Shown piece by piece: positions 34,707 to 42,770 of a stretch of 64,000 bases of DNA (its first letter is position 1; every line of letters begins with the position of its first letter). Origin of the DNA: Pukyongia sp963768085. Lineage in GTDB: Bacteria; Bacteroidota; Bacteroidia; Flavobacteriales; Flavobacteriaceae. A model generated the notes under the pieces. That model did no database searches. It saw nothing but the letters and a program-made list of their open reading frames with translations, and was not told the origin of the DNA. A program made the translations under genes and the position numbers. The stretch spans positions 1-64,000 of the forward strand of contig CAVYGO010000003.1 in NCBI GenBank assembly GCA_963768085.1, written 5' to 3'.

Positions 34707-35825
34707 ATGAAGACCGTATTCAACCATATTTTTTTTCTATTGCTTGTAGCAATTCTATTGGTTGCGTGTAATCAAAAGCCAAAATATTCTAATGCAAATA
34801 AGTATGCTGGTCTTCAGGACTCGATACAGACATGGATTGTCAATGCTGAGTTAATAGGTGCAGAAATACTTATAGTTGAAAATGAAGAGTTGGTAATCCA
34901 TGAGGCATATGGTTGGAGTGATTTGGAGTCTGGTGATAAACTAAAAAAGGGCTCTATATGGACAGTAATGTCCATGACAAAACCATTTACTGCCACTGCT
35001 ATTCTGATGCTTATAGAAGATGGAGTTATTAAACTTGATGATCTAATTACCGATTTCTTTAAAAATTATAATGGGGATAAGAGAATAACGATTCGACACC
35101 TTCTTGCGCAATCGAGTGGAGACAATGGCAACTACGGAAACGGAGGACATAATGTCTTGAATTTTAACTCCTTGGATGAGTGGATCGAAGATTGGGCAAA
35201 TCAACAGTCTGAAGGCAAATTTGGGGAGTTTGCATACTCCAATTTCAATTATGGAGCACTCGCCTATATTGTGGAACAAGTTTCCAAAATGTCTGTTGAA
35301 GCATTTATTCAAGAGCGCATAATTAAGCCAATGAATCTAAAAAATACGCATGTTAGATTTGTTCCAGACTCATCTTGGGCAGGGTTGGTATCCAGCAGAT
35401 TCCAATGGAATGAACCGACAAATTCTTATGAAAAATCCTGGAGCAATGACGAACCTCAGTCATGGAAGTTTTTTACTGGTGCCTTAGGCCTATGGATGTC
35501 TGCCGAAGATTACGCGACTTTTATGCAAATGTGGATGAATGAAGGACAAATTAATGGTGTACAATTTTTAGAAAAATCAACAGTCGAAGAAGGCCTCAAA
35601 ATTGAGTCCAACGCATACGGTGAGAAATTATTTGGACATGGATATGGATGGTTTATTGATGAAGAGCCTTTAATCTTCAGGTATGGAGGAAGTGCAGGTG
35701 GTGTTGGAATCGGCTATCCTGAAAAGGAGACCATCGTAATTTATTTAACCCATTGTTCAGGTGGTAATCATAAAAATAAATTCCAAGATGAATTGGATAG
35801 AATATGGTTTTCAAACGATAATTAA
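34707..35825 (+). CDS. Serine hydrolase lipoprotein, class C beta-lactamase fold
   Basis: 372 residues, lipobox LLVAC (Cys21). SxxK in TVMSMTKPFTATAIL, YSN in GEFAYSNFNYGALAYI, YGGSAGG as third box, and LLAQSSGDNGN in place of HTSGI. Membrane-anchored periplasmic hydrolase; fifth member of this family in the array, clearly divergent from the others. Follows the GNAT gene closely and ends before a half attC. Confidence 0.9.
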   Translation: MKTVFNHIFFLLLVAILLVACNQKPKYSNANKYAGLQDSIQTWIVNAELIGAEILIVENEELVIHEAYGWSDLESGDKLKKGSIWTVMSMTKPFTATAILMLIEDGVIKLDDLITDFFKNYNGDKRITIRHLLAQSSGDNGNYGNGGHNVLNFNSLDEWIEDWANQQSEGKFGEFAYSNFNYGALAYIVEQVSKMSVEAFIQERIIKPMNLKNTHVRFVPDSSWAGLVSSRFQWNEPTNSYEKSWSNDEPQSWKFFTGALGLWMSAEDYATFMQMWMNEGQINGVQFLEKSTVEEGLKIESNAYGEKLFGHGYGWFIDEEPLIFRYGGSAGGVGIGYPEKETIVIYLTHCSGGNHKNKFQDELDRIWFSNDN

Positions 35826-35829
35826 AACA

Positions 35830-35854
35830 GCTCATATACTAAACGTTCTCCATC
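35830..35854 (+). repeat. Half attC (3' arm only)
   Basis: CTCATATACTAAAC-GTTCTCCATC. The 5' half is missing, but the boundary word GTTCTCCATC is exactly complementary over 10 bases to the R'' at the end of the following cassette (38123-38132). Confidence 0.75.
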
Positions 35855-35901
35855 ATAAAAAAACTGATTCAAAAAGCATTCATAGTTCACTTAAATCTAA
35901 T

Positions 35902-38097
35902 ATGAACAAACTCCAAGTCGAAATAGGCAAAATTCAGCATACGGGCCAAGCTCGGAGGATTGAGCAAGTTTTAAGTAAAAAAAGAGGTGTAAGCTATGTG
36001 TCTGTTTCGGCTTCGGGTGTGATGCTTGTAGAATGGAATGCTAATCAAACGGATCAATCTGAAATTCTTAAATCGATAGAAAAATTAGGGTTAAATATTA
36101 TCAATGTAAAAATTGATAAAGAGCGGTCATACAAAGAAGATAGGAATCAACGACATTCTTATCTCCACATTTTGGGAGAAAACACCGAATTGTATTTCGC
36201 AATAATTAGTGGTATATGTTGGATTTTAGGAGTTGTTTTTTTCTTTACCTCTGGTGTCTCTCAATTTACTACTACTACTCTTTTTATTCTTGGTGCTATT
36301 TTCGGAGGCATTTTTACTTTCATAACGGCAGTTAAAGGGTTGCTTAGAGGAAAGTTTGAAATCGATTTCCTAATGCTGTTTGCTGCGGTGGGTGCTGCGA
36401 CTTTGGGAAAATGGGGAGAAAGTGCTTTGCTTCTTTTTCTATTTAGTTTGGGACATGCCTTAGAGCATTATGCCATGAGAAAAGCGAGGAAATCTATTGC
36501 TGCACTTTCTGATTTGGCTCCTCCAATGGCTCTAGTCAAACGCAATGGTGAATTGATTGAAGTGCATATCGAACAACTTAAATTAGGCGATATAATTGCT
36601 GTAAAACCTAACACAAAAATAGCTGCAGATGGTGTGGTTATAAAAGGAATAAGCCCTGTCAACCAAGCCTCAATCACAGGTGAAAGTTTACCTGTAGATA
36701 AGCGTCCTAGTCTCAACTGGCAAAATGAAAACGAGGTTAAAAAACTACTTCCGGAGCACAGGGTTTTTGCAGGCACAATGAATGGCAGCGGAGTGCTAGA
36801 AATTAAAGTATTAAAGGAAGCAAAAAACAGTACACTTTCTCGATTAATTGCTTTAGTAAAGGAAGCTGAAACACAAAAATCACCAACACAACACCTCACA
36901 GATACGTTTGAAAAATACTATGTCCCTTCTGTTTTAGTTTTAGTTATATTCTTGTTATTGGCTTTCCTCGTTATTGATGAAACCTTTCAGCAGAGTTTTT
37001 ACAGAGCTATGTCTGTACTGATTGCTGCTTCGCCTTGCGCATTGGCCATTTCTACACCAAGTGCTGTATTGGCAGGGATTGCCAGAGCTGCTCGCCAAGG
37101 CGTTTTAATTAAAGGTGGTCGTCCACTTGAGGAATTAGGTGGAGTACGTGCAATCGCCTTTGACAAAACAGGAACACTAACCGAAGGTAGACCGACCTTA
37201 ACCCATGCTATTCCATTTGGAGCTATTACTAAAACACATCTATTAAAAATCGCTGTTGCTGTAGAGGCATTGAGTGATCATCCTTTGGCTGCGGCTATTG
37301 TTGAAGGAGGAAAAAAAGAACTAGTAAATATCGATATTCCCACGGCAGAAAATTTAAAAGCATTAATAGCAAGGGGCATCAAGGCCGATTGGAATGAAAG
37401 CATTGTTCATATTGGTAATCGAAGACTTTTTGAAGAATTGACTGGAGAGTTAGTACCTGAAGAAATCAACTTAAAAATGTTGGAACTCGAATCAGGTGGA
37501 CATACTACGATGATTATTCACCAAGATGATATATACTTGGGCATTATTTCCGTAATGGATATTGCTCGCCCTGAGGTCATTACAACCCTATCTACTTTAA
37601 AAAAAATGGGTATTAAACGGATGATTATGCTAACAGGAGATAATCAGAAAGTCGCGGATGCGATAGCTGTCAAAATAGGAATAACTGACCCAATGGGAAG
37701 TTTGCTTCCAGGAGATAAAGTAAAGGCAATAGAACAACTAAAACAACAAGAAGGTAATGTCGCAATGGTTGGAGATGGTGTAAATGATGCTCCTGCAATG
37801 GCGAAAAGCACAGTTGGTATCGCCATGGGTGCAGCAGGCTCAGACGTTGCTTTGGAAACAGCAGATATTGCATTGATGGCCGATAAACTGGACAATCTTC
37901 CATTCGCCATTGGTTTGAGCAGAAAAGCAAAACTCATCATAAAGCAAAACTTAATCATTAGCTTGAGCATGGTAGCCCTTTTAGTTCCTTTGACTATAAT
38001 GGGAACAATAGCAATTGGACCAGCCGTGGTTGGCCATGAAGGTTCTACTCTGGTCGTTGTGATGAATGCTTTGAGGTTGTTGAAGTATGAAATATAA
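35902..38097 (+). CDS. Heavy-metal P-type ATPase, P1B-4-like (SPC)
   Basis: 731 residues from ATG 35902; the in-frame extension overlaps the previous gene and boundary. N-terminal ferredoxin-like domain without CxxC (about 1-75), TM helices, actuator TGES (SITGESLPVD), TM6 metal site ASPCALAIS, phosphorylation motif AFDKTGTLTEG, VGDGVNDAPAMA hinge, TM8 GHEGSTLVVVMNALRLL. SPC plus HEGST is the P1B-4 pattern, linked to Co, Zn or Fe efflux. Largest gene of the right arm; cassette ends match over 10 bases. Confidence 0.92.
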   Translation: MNKLQVEIGKIQHTGQARRIEQVLSKKRGVSYVSVSASGVMLVEWNANQTDQSEILKSIEKLGLNIINVKIDKERSYKEDRNQRHSYLHILGENTELYFAIISGICWILGVVFFFTSGVSQFTTTTLFILGAIFGGIFTFITAVKGLLRGKFEIDFLMLFAAVGAATLGKWGESALLLFLFSLGHALEHYAMRKARKSIAALSDLAPPMALVKRNGELIEVHIEQLKLGDIIAVKPNTKIAADGVVIKGISPVNQASITGESLPVDKRPSLNWQNENEVKKLLPEHRVFAGTMNGSGVLEIKVLKEAKNSTLSRLIALVKEAETQKSPTQHLTDTFEKYYVPSVLVLVIFLLLAFLVIDETFQQSFYRAMSVLIAASPCALAISTPSAVLAGIARAARQGVLIKGGRPLEELGGVRAIAFDKTGTLTEGRPTLTHAIPFGAITKTHLLKIAVAVEALSDHPLAAAIVEGGKKELVNIDIPTAENLKALIARGIKADWNESIVHIGNRRLFEELTGELVPEEINLKMLELESGGHTTMIIHQDDIYLGIISVMDIARPEVITTLSTLKKMGIKRMIMLTGDNQKVADAIAVKIGITDPMGSLLPGDKVKAIEQLKQQEGNVAMVGDGVNDAPAMAKSTVGIAMGAAGSDVALETADIALMADKLDNLPFAIGLSRKAKLIIKQNLIISLSMVALLVPLTIMGTIAIGPAVVGHEGSTLVVVMNALRLLKYEI

Positions 38098-38122
38098 AAA
38101 AGAGTATAGAAAAAAAGAAGAC

Positions 38123-38268
38123 GATGGAGAACAACGTATATAATTTATTTCGCAAAGGGTGATAACTCAAATCTTTAGCTACTTTTAAACCTTTGTTACT
38201 TCCGAAAGATTTGGAGGTGCAGCTTCGCTGAAAGAGCAAAAAAAATCATATACAAGACCGTTACCGTA
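38123..38268 (+). repeat. attC (right arm)
   Basis: R'' GATGGAGAAC, spacer AAC, arm GTATATAATTTATTT against AAAAATCATATAC, spacer AAGACC, R' GTTACCG. Confidence 0.85.
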
Positions 38269-38331
38269 CATTTGAGAAAATCGTAATAATATATTGAATA
38301 TGAATGATCAACAATTCCAAAACTGATATTA

Positions 38332-38574
38332 ATGGCTGATATTATTAAACTCAGAAATTTATCAGAATCGGATATACCGAGACTTGCTGAATTAGCGAAT
38401 AACAAAAATATTAGTATAAATCTACGATTGAATTTCTCAATGAACACCATGAATGCGCTTATCGAAAAAGTAAAAACTAAAACGATGATAACAGGCAACG
38501 GTCTTCCAACAATGACTATAACCCAGTTGGAAATTTGGGTAAATAATAAAAGTCCCCTACATTTAATAAATTAA
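38332..38574 (+). pseudogene. GNAT acetyltransferase, truncated
   Basis: 80 residues starting MADIIKLRNLSESDIPRLAELANNKNISINLR, the normal N-terminus of a RimJ/RimL-like GNAT protein (LAELANNKKI.xNLR), but the sequence loses similarity after about residue 35 and lacks motifs A and B. Probably a recombined or decayed cassette gene; the remaining frame is short. Confidence 0.55.
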
Positions 38575-38589
38575 TAGTTCATCGGACTA

Positions 38590-38717
38590 TTTCGTATCGG
38601 CGGCTCCAGGGCTCGTCTGATTGGTACACAGCTTCCCTGCTTCCATCCGCCTCCGGCGGATAGCTTCCGAATCAGAGCCGCTCTGGGCCACTAGCGTTGT
38701 ATGGAACCGTTGTACTT
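38590..38717 (+). repeat. Degraded attC
   Basis: GC-richer palindrome: GGCGGCTCCAGGGCTCGTCTGATT against AATCAGAGCCGCTCTGG with a CCGCCTCCGGCGG apex, R' GTTGTAC. The 5' core is no longer recognisable. Confidence 0.6.
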
Positions 38718-38804
38718 AATTTATATATAGGATTATAAGCATAGAATTAATGGGCATGCATCTAAAGTAGAGAAACTAAAAGTAAACATTTAACAGAAAA
38801 TATC

Positions 38805-38903
38805 ATGGCAAAAGGTAAAGACTCAAGGAAGAACGTTAAAAAAGAACCAGCTAAAACTCCAAAAGAAAAAAAAGCAGAAAAGAGACTAAAGAAACAAAAA
38901 TAA
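38805..38903 (+). CDS. Lysine-rich 32-aa peptide
   Basis: MAKGKDSRKNVKKEPAKTPK then a KEKKAEKRLKKQK tail: 32 residues, about half Lys/Arg, no hydrophobic core. It is the only frame in a 230-bp cassette bounded by R' cores GTTGTAC and GTTGGCA. Similar small basic peptides annotated as 30S-associated or hypothetical occur in flavobacteria. Probably real, nucleic-acid-binding by composition; function unknown. Confidence 0.6.
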   Translation: MAKGKDSRKNVKKEPAKTPKEKKAEKRLKKQK

Positions 38904-38927
38904 GATTTCTTGTATTCTGAAAAAACT

Positions 38928-39061
38928 AAGCACAGCAGCGTATAAAATTTATGGCTAGATCTAGCCTATTTACGAAAATTCCGCTGAATTTTCTATCTGT
39001 GATTTATCTGCTAAATTCGTTGCTTAAAGCACGTAACAGGCCATATACCACGGTTGGCAGT
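38928..39061 (+). repeat. attC (right arm) with mutated R''
   Basis: R'' AAGCACAGC (expected AAGTACAAC from the boundary GTTGTACTT, two changes), arm GTATAAAATTTATGGC against GGCCATATACC, R' GTTGGCA. Confidence 0.7.
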
Positions 39062-39136
39062 CATTTAAGAATACATGTTAAATTGAAATTTTTGATAAAT
39101 TTTAAACTGAATACGAACAAAAGAATAGTAAAACCC

Positions 39137-39144
39137 TACATTTG
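39137..39144 (+). promoter_or_regulatory. Bacteroidota -7 promoter element of the csp gene
   Basis: TACATTTG fits TAnnTTTG, 24 bases before the cold-shock start codon. No good -33 TTTG is visible, so this is a tentative call. Confidence 0.45.
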
Positions 39145-39167
39145 TATTGTAATTAAATATTTTAATC

Positions 39168-39359
39168 ATGAGCAACGGAACAGTAAAATTTTTCAATAAT
39201 TCTAAAGGATTTGGATTCATCACTCCAGAAGAAGGTGACAAAGATGTATTTGTACATGTGAATGGACTAATTGATGAAATCAATGAAGGGGACAAAGTAA
39301 GCTACGATGTAGAAGAAGGCCCAAAAGGATTGAACGCTGTAAATGTCAAAGTAATTTAA
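39168..39359 (+). CDS. Cold-shock protein, CspA family
   Basis: 63 residues, single CSD. RNP1 is KGFGFITP, RNP2 is DVFVHV, both intact. Binds single-stranded RNA/DNA as an RNA chaperone in the cytoplasm. It has its own promoter-like element and a strong terminator, so it behaves as an autonomous unit within the array. Cold-shock genes are unusual as integron cassettes. Confidence 0.95.
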   Translation: MSNGTVKFFNNSKGFGFITPEEGDKDVFVHVNGLIDEINEGDKVSYDVEEGPKGLNAVNVKVI

Positions 39360-39386
39360 TCGATTACTTTTCATTTATTCTTATTG

Positions 39387-39419
39387 TAAAAGCCTGTCAA
39401 TTATGACAGGCTTTTTTTA
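39387..39419 (+). terminator. Rho-independent terminator after csp
   Basis: AGCCTGTCA-ATTA-TGACAGGCT followed by seven T. Terminates the cold-shock transcript and would stop read-through into later cassettes. Confidence 0.9.
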
Positions 39420-39439
39420 TTTGTGATATTAATTGCTTT

Positions 39440-39476
39440 ACCTCACTACTAACCATACACAAACCCGTCGTGCGCC
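39440..39476 (+). repeat. Half attC (3' arm only)
   Basis: ACTAACCATACACAAACCC-GTCGTGCGCC. The core has T to C (GTCGTGC). The word GTCGTGCGCC nevertheless pairs with GGCGCACAAC at 39619-39628 at all but one position. Confidence 0.65.
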
Positions 39477-39628
39477 ATTAGATGTTTAAGGTCAGGACTT
39501 CCTGCAACATTCTCCCCGTTTGCGCCATAAAAATTGGCTCAAACGATTTCTCAATCAACCCTAAGGGCTTCGCGCTAATTTTTTGGTTGTCGCCTAATGA
39601 CAGTGTCGATTCGGGAAAGGCGCACAAC
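39467..39628 (+). other. Cassette without an obvious gene
   Basis: Bounded by GTCGTGCGCC and GGCGCACAAC, a near-exact complementary pair, so it has the ends of one cassette. Its 160 bases hold no convincing start codon with a conserved frame. Could encode a small RNA, carry a promoter, or be a decayed gene. Confidence 0.5.
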
Positions 39629-39650
39629 AGTGGCCATAATCCACTGTTCG
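39619..39650 (+). repeat. Truncated attC with CAGTGG hairpin
   Basis: GGCGCACAAC followed by CAGTGG-ccataat-CCACTG; the 3' core is missing. Confidence 0.5.
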
Positions 39651-39722
39651 GTGTAGTCCTTAAATTCCTATCTTTATAACAACCCACTAAATTTAAATAA
39701 ATCTGATACAAAATATAATCAA

Positions 39723-40577
39723 ATGAAAACAGTACTCATTACAGGAACAAGCAAAGGCATTGGTCTTGAAACAGCATTAAGATTCGGTCGTGCTGGTTAC
39801 AAAGTATTTGCTACCATGCGCAATCCTGAAAAAGCTTCAGAAATGAAGCAAAAAATCGAAAACGAATCTCTGGACATCACGATTTCTAAAATGGATGTTG
39901 ATTCTGATACTTCTGTAAAGCAATGTATGGATGCCATCATTCAAAAACATGGTTCGTTAGATGTTATTGTGAACAATGCCGGAATTGAACGCCATGGCTC
40001 TATCGAAGAAATGTCGATGGATGATTTCCAAGCCATTATAAACACCAATTATTTGGGAGTACTGCGTTGTACCAAAGCCGTGTTACCTCAAATGCGAAAA
40101 AAGGAAAAAGGATGTATCATAAATGTTGCATCTGTTGCAGGTCATATTGCCAATAGTCCATTGGGTGGATATGCCGCAAGTAAGCATGCCCTTGAAGCTA
40201 TTAGCGAAGCTTTGGCACAGGAAGTAAAACCTTTTAATGTGAGGGTTGCCATTATAGAGCCAGGAATTATCAACACCCAAATGGCAAATGATATAGCTGT
40301 AAATGATGAGTCAATCTATCCACATTCAAAACGTTTTGCTGGTCTTTTTACAGCATCACTCAAAACGCCCACACCACCATCGCTCGTGGCAGACAAGATT
40401 TTTGAAGTTGCCGAAAACAACAATTGGAAATTAAGACATCCTGTTGGACCAGATGCAGAACCTTTTATTGCATGGCGAGCCTCTATGAGCGATGAACAAT
40501 GGGTGGATTGGAATGCTGCTAACGACGAAGATTGGTACAAGTCGGTTGAACAAGATTTTGGGCTGAATGCGAGGTAG
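39723..40577 (+). CDS. Short-chain dehydrogenase/reductase (classical SDR)
   Basis: 284 residues. Cofactor motif TGTSKGIG (about 8-15), NNAGIE, catalytic Ser in NVASVAG and Tyr/Lys in GGYAASKHALEAIS. The third residue pattern (Arg/Asn after strand 2: ATMRNPEK) suggests NADP(H) preference. C-terminal 60 residues (PFIAWRASMSDEQWVDWNAA) extend the normal fold, as in the 'SDR family oxidoreductase' group around 280 aa. Cytoplasmic oxidoreductase; substrate unknown. Confidence 0.92.
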   Translation: MKTVLITGTSKGIGLETALRFGRAGYKVFATMRNPEKASEMKQKIENESLDITISKMDVDSDTSVKQCMDAIIQKHGSLDVIVNNAGIERHGSIEEMSMDDFQAIINTNYLGVLRCTKAVLPQMRKKEKGCIINVASVAGHIANSPLGGYAASKHALEAISEALAQEVKPFNVRVAIIEPGIINTQMANDIAVNDESIYPHSKRFAGLFTASLKTPTPPSLVADKIFEVAENNNWKLRHPVGPDAEPFIAWRASMSDEQWVDWNAANDEDWYKSVEQDFGLNAR

Positions 40578-40738
40578 ATAAAAAGAAAGTTACCAAAACG
40601 ACAAATCTTATTCAATCTCAATATTAGAAGTAATATAATTATCTGGCGCAAATTTTAAATTTATCAGAGCGCAGACTGACATGATTGAAGTAATCAATAA
40701 TTGATTAATGAGCTTATTCACTCATTTAAAATGACGAA
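40578..40738. other. Non-coding spacer
   Basis: 160 bp between the SDR gene and its attC, nothing recognisable. Confidence 0.5.
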
Positions 40739-40795
40739 AGGCTAACAACGTATAAAAACCATTAAAACTGTTCTTATATAAGACCGTTAGCCTTC
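40739..40795 (+). repeat. attC (right arm), compact 57 bp
   Basis: R'' AGGCTAAC, spacer AAC, arm GTATAAAAAC, apex, arm GTTCTTATATAAG, spacer ACC, R' GTTAGCCT. Among the shortest sites of the array. Confidence 0.88.
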
Positions 40796-40805
40796 ATTAT
40801 GACCA

Positions 40806-40900
40806 TCCAATAAACCAATGATATTATCGGGCAAAATTTACACAGTAAATCAAATGTCCACTGGACATTTGGTTGAGATAGCCGCTTGCGGACGAACTAA
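40806..40900 (+). promoter_or_regulatory. Conserved leader before DUF6090 gene (copy 1)
   Basis: Nearly the same 80-base block as at 45530-45612, with a palindrome AAATGTCCA-c-TGGACATTT, lies upstream of this DUF6090 gene. It may be a promoter/operator or mRNA leader that travels with the gene family. Confidence 0.55.
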
Positions 40901-40917
40901 ATGTTTATTTTTAGATT

Positions 40918-41694
40918 ATGATTAAATTCTTTCGGAAAATACGCTTCGACTTGATGGGAAAAAACAAATTCAGCAAATACCTGCTTTATGCAGTTGGTGA
41001 AATTATTCTTGTGGTGATTGGTATTCTGCTGGCGCTTCAAATTAACAGCTGGAATCAACAACGGATTGAGGACAATAAAGAGGTCGAATTGCTTATCGGG
41101 CTAAAGGATGAGTTTCAATATAATTTAACAGTACTTGATGAATCCATGGTGGTCAATAAAAAAGTTACCCAATCTTGTGTAAAGCTTACTCGGCTCATCA
41201 GGTCGGATTCAATATACAAAGTGCCTGATATCGTTGATCAATTATTAATAAATATAGGCGGATTTTTATCATTTGATGCAAGGACCGGAATTTCTGGTGA
41301 AGTTGTTAATTCGGGAAAATTAAGTATTCTAAAAAATGATAGCCTGCGAGCACAACTGGGTAACTGGCTCACTATTCTTGCTGATTCGGAGGAGGATATT
41401 CTTTTTAGGTCGGATAATTACACGATGAACCTGATGCCGTTCTTAATGAAACGATTCCCCCTGGCGAATGGGGAACTTACTAAAAAATTTAGCTTTGATA
41501 AGAATAATTATTTGGAAACATATAAAGAAAAGTCGCCATTTGAATTCGATTTATCTCAAAAGGATCTAATGGAATTCGAGAATCAGGTTTGGCATCATAA
41601 ACATAATCATGATTATGTAGTTATAAACGAACTGAACATTAGAGATTTTATAAGAACCACCATCAAAATGATAGAAGAAGAATTAAACCAATAG
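40918..41694 (+). CDS. DUF6090 family membrane protein
   Basis: 258 residues. Conserved family start MIKFFRKIR, then MGKNKFSKYLLYAVGEIILVVIGILLALQIN, a single transmembrane helix, followed by a helical periplasmic domain (EVELLIGLKDEFQYNL, ARTGISGEVVNSGKLSILKN). DUF6090 proteins are confined to Bacteroidota and often occur in several copies; function unknown. Followed after 3 bp by a propeller gene, so the two are probably co-translated. Confidence 0.9.
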   Translation: MIKFFRKIRFDLMGKNKFSKYLLYAVGEIILVVIGILLALQINSWNQQRIEDNKEVELLIGLKDEFQYNLTVLDESMVVNKKVTQSCVKLTRLIRSDSIYKVPDIVDQLLINIGGFLSFDARTGISGEVVNSGKLSILKNDSLRAQLGNWLTILADSEEDILFRSDNYTMNLMPFLMKRFPLANGELTKKFSFDKNNYLETYKEKSPFEFDLSQKDLMEFENQVWHHKHNHDYVVINELNIRDFIRTTIKMIEEELNQ

Positions 41695-41697
41695 GAA

Positions 41698-42561
41698 ATG
41701 TACAAGATAATCGTATTCTTTTGCTGTCTGATCTTTGGCTCAACTGTGGTTGAGGCCCATCCCGGTATTGGGATTGTTATGGACAGTGCCGGTAATGTAT
41801 TCTACACAGACTTAAACCATGTATGGAAAATATCAACAAATGGAGAGCTATCAATAGCCGTTGAGAATATTCATACCCATGAGCTTTATATGGACGAAGA
41901 CGATAATCTTTATGGAGAGCACGAATGGTATGAAGGAGAGGCCACAGATAAGTGGGGGAATTATGTATGGTGTTTAAGTAATGAGGGTGTATTTCAAAAA
42001 ACCATACAAGATGTTGAAGGATTTCTCGACAATAATACCCTGGTAAGAGATCGTGAAAATAGTACCTACTGGGCAGAAATATTTGATGGGTATAATATGT
42101 TGAAAAAGCAATCATGGAACGGTGAGAATTGTTTGGTTACAGATCATTATTTCGATGATATTCGCTGGATGTATTTTTCGGAGCATGATAATAACCTTTA
42201 TGTGGTGGATCAGTTGAAAATTAAAAAAGTGACACCCAGTGGAGATGTAACCGTATTAGCAGATGATCTCAAAAATTCTAAATTTTCTTTCGGTGGCGTA
42301 GCGGATCGTCATTATGTCTTCGGACTTTGGTCAGATGAAAAAAAGAATATATATGTAGCAGTGTATGGAGCAGGTCATGTAAAGAAGATTAGCCCAAATG
42401 GAAAAACGACCGTCATATTCGAGTCGAATACATTTTGGTCTCCCTGTAGTGGTTTAAATGCTCCGGATGGTACACGTTGGATCATGGAGTTTTCTAAAAG
42501 AAATAAAACGCGCGTAAGAAAAATAACCGCAGACGGTAAAAATACGGTATATCAAGGTTAA
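41698..42561 (+). CDS. Secreted NHL/SMP-30-like beta-propeller protein
   Basis: 287 residues, signal peptide ends VVEAHP. Propeller-like repeats around GIVMDSAGNVFYTDLNHVWK, MDEDDNLYGEHEWYEG, VVDQLKIKKVTPSGDVTVLA and VYGAGHVKKISPNGKTTVIF, the NHL/SMP-30 style of blades. Periplasmic; binds or modifies an unknown ligand. It lies 3 bp behind the DUF6090 gene in one cassette, suggesting that the two products work together. Confidence 0.78.
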   Translation: MYKIIVFFCCLIFGSTVVEAHPGIGIVMDSAGNVFYTDLNHVWKISTNGELSIAVENIHTHELYMDEDDNLYGEHEWYEGEATDKWGNYVWCLSNEGVFQKTIQDVEGFLDNNTLVRDRENSTYWAEIFDGYNMLKKQSWNGENCLVTDHYFDDIRWMYFSEHDNNLYVVDQLKIKKVTPSGDVTVLADDLKNSKFSFGGVADRHYVFGLWSDEKKNIYVAVYGAGHVKKISPNGKTTVIFESNTFWSPCSGLNAPDGTRWIMEFSKRNKTRVRKITADGKNTVYQG

Positions 42562-42583
42562 ATATTTCTTGTAAGAACAAACT

Positions 42584-42750
42584 ACCACCAACAAGGTGTA
42601 TAGTTCATGGCGCCGCCACTTAATGCACGCTCAAGGAATTCAGCCGAAATCCTATACCCTCACTCCTTTTTTGCTAACTTAGTTCTCAAACACAACGACA
42701 CGAGCGAAGCGAACTGGCGAAAGCAAATCATACACGAACACCTTGTGTAC
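42584..42750 (+). repeat. attC (right arm) with altered R'
   Basis: 5' CCACCAAC, arm AAGGTGTATAGTTCAT, long apex, arm AAATCATACACGAACACC; R' reads CTTGTGT, the invariant G being C. Confidence 0.65.
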
Positions 42751-42770
42751 AATTAGAAAAAAGATAATTT

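Noticed and set aside
35761..35901. N-terminal extension of the metal ATPase
   Set aside because: Overlaps the previous gene by 65 bp and crosses a cassette boundary; ATG 35902 starts the usual N-terminal domain.
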